A program made the translations under genes and the position numbers. A stretch of 64,000 nucleotides of DNA from Azolla caroliniana (Eukaryota > Polypodiophyta): NCBI GenBank assembly GCA_043228905.1, contig JBHGNT010000009.1, positions 17,298,001 to 17,362,000 of the forward strand. The letters run 5' to 3'. Below the pieces are notes generated by a model, which saw only the letters and a program-made list of their open reading frames with translations, was not told the origin of the DNA and did not search any database. This document shows positions 60,611 to 64,000 of this stretch, in pieces. How positions within the stretch are numbered: position 1 is the stretch's first letter; each line of letters begins with the position of its first letter.

Positions 60611-62404
60611 GTAATTTTTAATCCATATGTTTAGTACTTATCATGCAATGTGTAAGGAAGTAATTCTTGTGTTAGTGCATGCATACTAATTATGTTTGTA
60701 ACTATTCACACAGAGTACTATTCACATGGATGCATACTAATTATGTTTGTAACTATTCAAACACAACACTATTCACATGGATGCATGTATACTAATTTTG
60801 TTTGTAACTAAGTTAACTGTTCTTGATTGATCAAATAGTACTATCCTGTCACGTGAATCTATGTTTATTATCTTTTAATCCATGTGAAGTGTTCTCCATA
60901 GACAAAGTGTACTATGTTGTGTGTTGTATCTGTACTAAATCAGTATTTACAGAAGAATGTAAAGTACTTGTCTTGTACTCATAGTATTGTTTGTCCTTAA
61001 GAGAATTGTACTAATTATCTTTTAATCCATGTGAAATGTTCTCCATAGACACATTGTACTATGTTGTGTGTTGTATCTGTACTATGTTGTGTTTACAGAA
61101 GGATGTAAAGTACTCGTCTTGTACTCATAGTATTGTCCATCCTTAAGAGAATTGTACTAATTATCTTTAATGCATGTGAAGTGTTCTCCATAGACACATT
61201 GTACTATGTTGTATGTTGTATTTGTACTAAATTAGTATTTACTAAAGGATGTAAAGTACTCGTCTTGTACTCATAGTATTGTTCGTCCTTAAGAGAATTG
61301 TACTAATCATCTTTTAATCCATGTGAAGTGTTCTCCATAGACACATTGTACTATGTTGTATGTTGTATTTGTACTAAATTAGTATTTACTGAAGGATGTA
61401 AAGTACTCGTCTTGTACTCATAGTATTGTCCGTCCTTAAGAGAATTGTACTAATCATCTTTTAATCCATGTGAAGTGTTCTCCATAGACACATTGTACTA
61501 TGTTGTGTGTTGTATCTGTACTAAATCAGTATTTACTCAACTTGTACTCATAGTATTGACTGTCCTTAAGAGAATTGTACTAATTATCTTTTAATCCATG
61601 TTGAGGGTTTTCCATGGACACTGTATTGTACTATGTGTTGTATCTGTACTAAAGAAGTAATTATCGAAGGATGTAAAGTACATGTCTACTACTCATAGTA
61701 CTGTCCTAGATTGAAGAGTTTGTACTAATTATCTATTAATCAATGTTGAGTGTTCTCCATGAACACATTGTATTGTACTTGGTGTTGTATCTATACTAAA
61801 TCAGTAATTATTGGAAGATGTAAAGTACATGTCTTGTACTCATAGTACTGTCTTATATTGAAGAGTTCGTACTGCTTATCTATTAATCCATGATGAGTGT
61901 TCTCCATGAACACACTCTATTGTACTATGTGTTGTATCTATACTAAATCAGTGTTTATTGGGGGATGTAAAGTACATGTGTTGTAGTACTAATTATCTTC
62001 TAAGGAGGGTTGTGTTCTTTGTGGACACATTGTGATGTATTGTGTATTGTATCTGTACTAAATCAGTATTAATGAATGTAAAGTACTCGTCGTCAGCAAC
62101 ATAGTACTATCTGATATTGAAGAGTTTGTACTATTTATCTGTTAATTCATGTAGAGTGCTTTCCATGAATTCATTGTACTATGCTTTGTGCTGTATCCAT
62201 ACTAAATTAGTATTAATGGATGCCAAGTTCACATGGTTGACAACATAGTACTATTTATCTTTTAATAAGTGTAGAGTGTTCTCAATGGATATGTTGTGCT
62301 ATGCTTTGTTTTGTATTTGTACTAAATCAATATTAATGGATGTGTAGTACTCTCGATTGACAACATAGTACTAATTTTGTTGGAAACTTGAGATACAAAA
62401 GCAG
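60611..62404. repeat. ~145-bp satellite array filling intron 2, about ten units
   Basis: The landmark GTTCTCCAT(A/G) or close variant lies at 60891, 61038, 61183, 61330, 61477, ~61606, 61752, 61899, ~62014, ~62158 and ~62278; typical spacing is 144-147 bp, with three shorter units. Each unit is rich in GTACT(A)/AGTAC, for example TTGTACTATG, TAAAGTACTCGTCTTGTACT and GTACTAATTATC. Units become more diverged toward the 3' end. Confidence 0.9.
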
Positions 62405-63290
62405 GTATTTCTCCTTATTCAACATTCGTATGCAATGGAACTACTTCGGGTCTGGACATGGAAAAGGAGAGCCTGATAGCGCGGGGGCTGTGATCAAACG
62501 TGCCCTTACAAGTGAGCAGTTGGATAATAATGGTGCTAAGTTACAAAATGCGCATGATGTTGTGCAGTGGCTAACATGGAAGATGTCAAATGATGGTAAG
62601 AACAGATTGTTTATTGAAGTTCGCCTTGATGAGGTTGATAGAACTAAATCATATGGTTGTAAATCCGTGAAAGACACACGCAACACCCATTATGTATTAG
62701 GGCTTAGCCGCAAGGACACAACACAATTGTTACTCCGTACTTTATCATGCTTTTGTTCCATGTGTATAGATGAAGCTTGGGATAAATGCATCAACCTATC
62801 AATCGTCGAGCCCTGGAAGCTTCAGAAGCTTGAGCCTGAACGACAAGATGATATTGAAGAGGACGCACATTCAAACGATATTGTATACTACAACCAACAT
62901 CAAGACTTGGCAATTTTATTGGAAGTTGGAGATCATTTTGCAGTGCTCAAATCTCCTCAGAATGAAGATTTAGAAGACTACTACATTGTGGTGTGCAAGC
63001 AAGGCAATACATTATTGAAAGAAGTGGTGAGGGATGGCTGGGGCAACAATTTCAACCTTGGTGAGTCTGTCGTGTATGGAAACTATTATGCAAAGTTGCC
63101 GCAGTGCAAGAACACATATGCATTACTAAAAGAAGCACCGATCGCAATAATCTACATTGATGCCATTCTTGCGATCAAATTCAATATGACTCAAGCAAAG
63201 CACAAGGTTAAGGGATACAACATTGTCTACAAGGTCCCCCAAGAGGTTCATGAGCACATATTAGGGGAGGTCTCTCTATTTAATGCTTGA

Positions 63291-63547
63291 AAGTCACCCT
63301 ATCAATACATTGTACCAGAAAACTGAAAAACATCCACTTGTAGTTCACTATTTGATGTATTGATATATTAATTTTGATGATTGACAAATGAATCGATTTC
63401 AGACATCACTAACAGTTCAGCTTAAGTTCAAGTAAGACAATCGAAAGACACTAGTATAACTATTTCAGATAAATGAGATAGTATTTTGGTATACCAAATA
63501 GTTCGATTTCTCACATCACTAACAGTTCAAGTACAATCGAAAGACAA
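63291..63547. other. Intergenic between convergent frames
   Basis: 257 bp, AT-rich, with the phrase TCACATCACTAACAGTTCA duplicated (~63403 and ~63510). It should hold the 3' ends of both convergent units. No terminal inverted repeat is recognisable. Confidence 0.4.
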
Positions 63548-64000
63548 TCAGGCACTAGAGGGCAATTTGGCCGATCTTGTAATGCGCTTGTTGTTGGTGC
63601 CAGTTTTTTCTGATTTTACATTCTTCTTTATCTTAAAGCCTTTAGGTATCAGCTGACTAAGTGGCACTTCATCATCAGAGGCATCAGAGACAAGTGTGGA
63701 TGCACCGACACCTTGTACTAGTGGCAAGCTTGAGAGAGCAACTGTGTTTTCTACAACTGCAATGCTTGTACACACATCCACAAAGGTATTGTCGATAGAA
63801 AAATTATCACTCATCTCCTGAATGTGGGTTGTTTTAGTACTCATGTTATTGCTAGTATGCTCAGTCTCAGTACAATTAGGCTCATGTATGTGGGCTACAA
63901 CAATACTCCTGGTGAACTCTTGGCTGGTCATAGTCACCTCATTCTTAAGACCACTGTGCTCTCCTTCTTGGGTCAACTGCTCTTGTACGGTGGCTATCAC
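63548..64000 (-). CDS. Hypothetical acidic protein, C-terminal 150 codons, runs off the window
   Basis: An uninterrupted minus-strand frame from the window end to TAG at 63550-63548. The composition is protein-like: Ser/Thr/Glu-rich, then VSDASDDEVPLSQLIPKGF and a basic tail (KIKKNVKSEKTGTNNKRITR) suggesting a nuclear protein. I recognise no family. It converges with the transposase-like gene, 257 bp apart, so it may be a second protein of the same mobile element or an unrelated gene. The true start lies outside the window. Confidence 0.45.
   Translation of the reverse strand: MIATVQEQLTQEGEHSGLKNEVTMTSQEFTRSIVVAHIHEPNCTETEHTSNNMSTKTTHIQEMSDNFSIDNTFVDVCTSIAVVENTVALSSLPLVQGVGASTLVSDASDDEVPLSQLIPKGFKIKKNVKSEKTGTNNKRITRSAKLPSSA

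Larger units (their letters stand above)
58656..63290 (+). pseudogene. Cys-rich DDE/D transposase-like protein, three exons, disrupted
   Basis: Exons: ~58656-59265 (frameshift near 58780), 59358-60610, 62405-63290, with GT/AG introns and matching phases. Exon 1 carries a basic region (ALGIQRRNLRKHRRN). Exon 2 has NFKDQHPSLTVGFHKFQGLKP, then Cys pairs (NTCCCVYH, CVCTCEVCRP, CVCEKEPSCEWHRRTC, RTCKVCP), then FIPHNFRSYWQNSQFK. After a triplicated block it reads HWYNDQCTILVHICYWRQ, YISDDKKHDTL and WVWSDGAASQFKATRS. Exon 3 starts YFSLFNIRMQWNYFGSGHGK, continues AGAVIKRALTSEQL, then THYVLGL and LSCFCSMC. From memory this order resembles uncharacterised animal and plant proteins with DFAENY, SDGA.SQ and FGS.HGKG motifs, suggesting an RNase-H-like transposase. 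A 1-bp loss removes the D of the first motif. Confidence 0.6.

Overview
The window looks like a nuclear segment of a large, repeat-rich vascular plant genome. Two recognisable host genes sit among nested, decayed transposable elements. Plant-type evidence: a 12-exon plant (extended-type) synaptotagmin with kilobase introns, a U/P-type cyclin, Ty1/copia elements with tRNA-iMet primer sites, L1- and RTE-like LINEs, a possible Athila/Tat-like LTR start, and MITEs. The big introns and the mix of repeats fit a fern, lycophyte or gymnosperm better than a small-genome angiosperm; that is inference only.

Layout, left to right. 1-1234: the 5' end of a minus-strand LTR retrotransposon (leader with tandem repeats, primer site, 472-bp LTR), inserted into copia copy A (1235-~4350). 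4.4-12.5 kb: tandem-duplicated gene-free DNA and an L1 fragment (minus, 8.68-9.64 kb). 12525-23973: SYT gene (minus, 535 aa, every splice junction readable), with a hAT-like MITE in intron 1 and a 5.1-kb last intron. 25742-26742: a MULE-type foldback MITE carrying a second copy of the hAT-like MITE. 27787-29778: CYCU cyclin (minus, two exons, 255 aa) whose single intron holds a 50-bp minisatellite.

32620-37450: copia copy C, very decayed, split by a solo LTR. 38.0-40.6 kb: RTE-like LINE (minus) with one reverse-transcriptase segment repeated four times, interrupted by a second MULE MITE and followed by a 5'-truncated L1 with a 15-bp target duplication. 41.5-45.7 kb: nothing recognised. 45783-51190: copia copy B, complete with two LTRs and a GTTAT target duplication; its single gag-pol frame is broken only by four TAG codons. 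51.4-56.0 kb: L1-like LINE (plus), cut by a TGTGT...ACACA LTR with a TGGCGCC primer site. 56.95-57.55 kb: an array of 54-bp (18-codon) repeats.

58656-63290: a three-exon, cysteine-rich gene resembling a DDE/D transposase-like family that I remember as uncharacterised proteins in animals and some plants. It is probably a pseudogene here: a 152-bp block is triplicated in exon 2, and intron 2 is a ~145-bp satellite. An open frame on the opposite strand (63548 to the window end) converges on it. This pair is the best candidate for something not well described.

SYT and CYCU are unrelated host genes in the same orientation; nothing suggests they act together. The rest records successive insertions whose order can be read from target duplications and interrupted frames.
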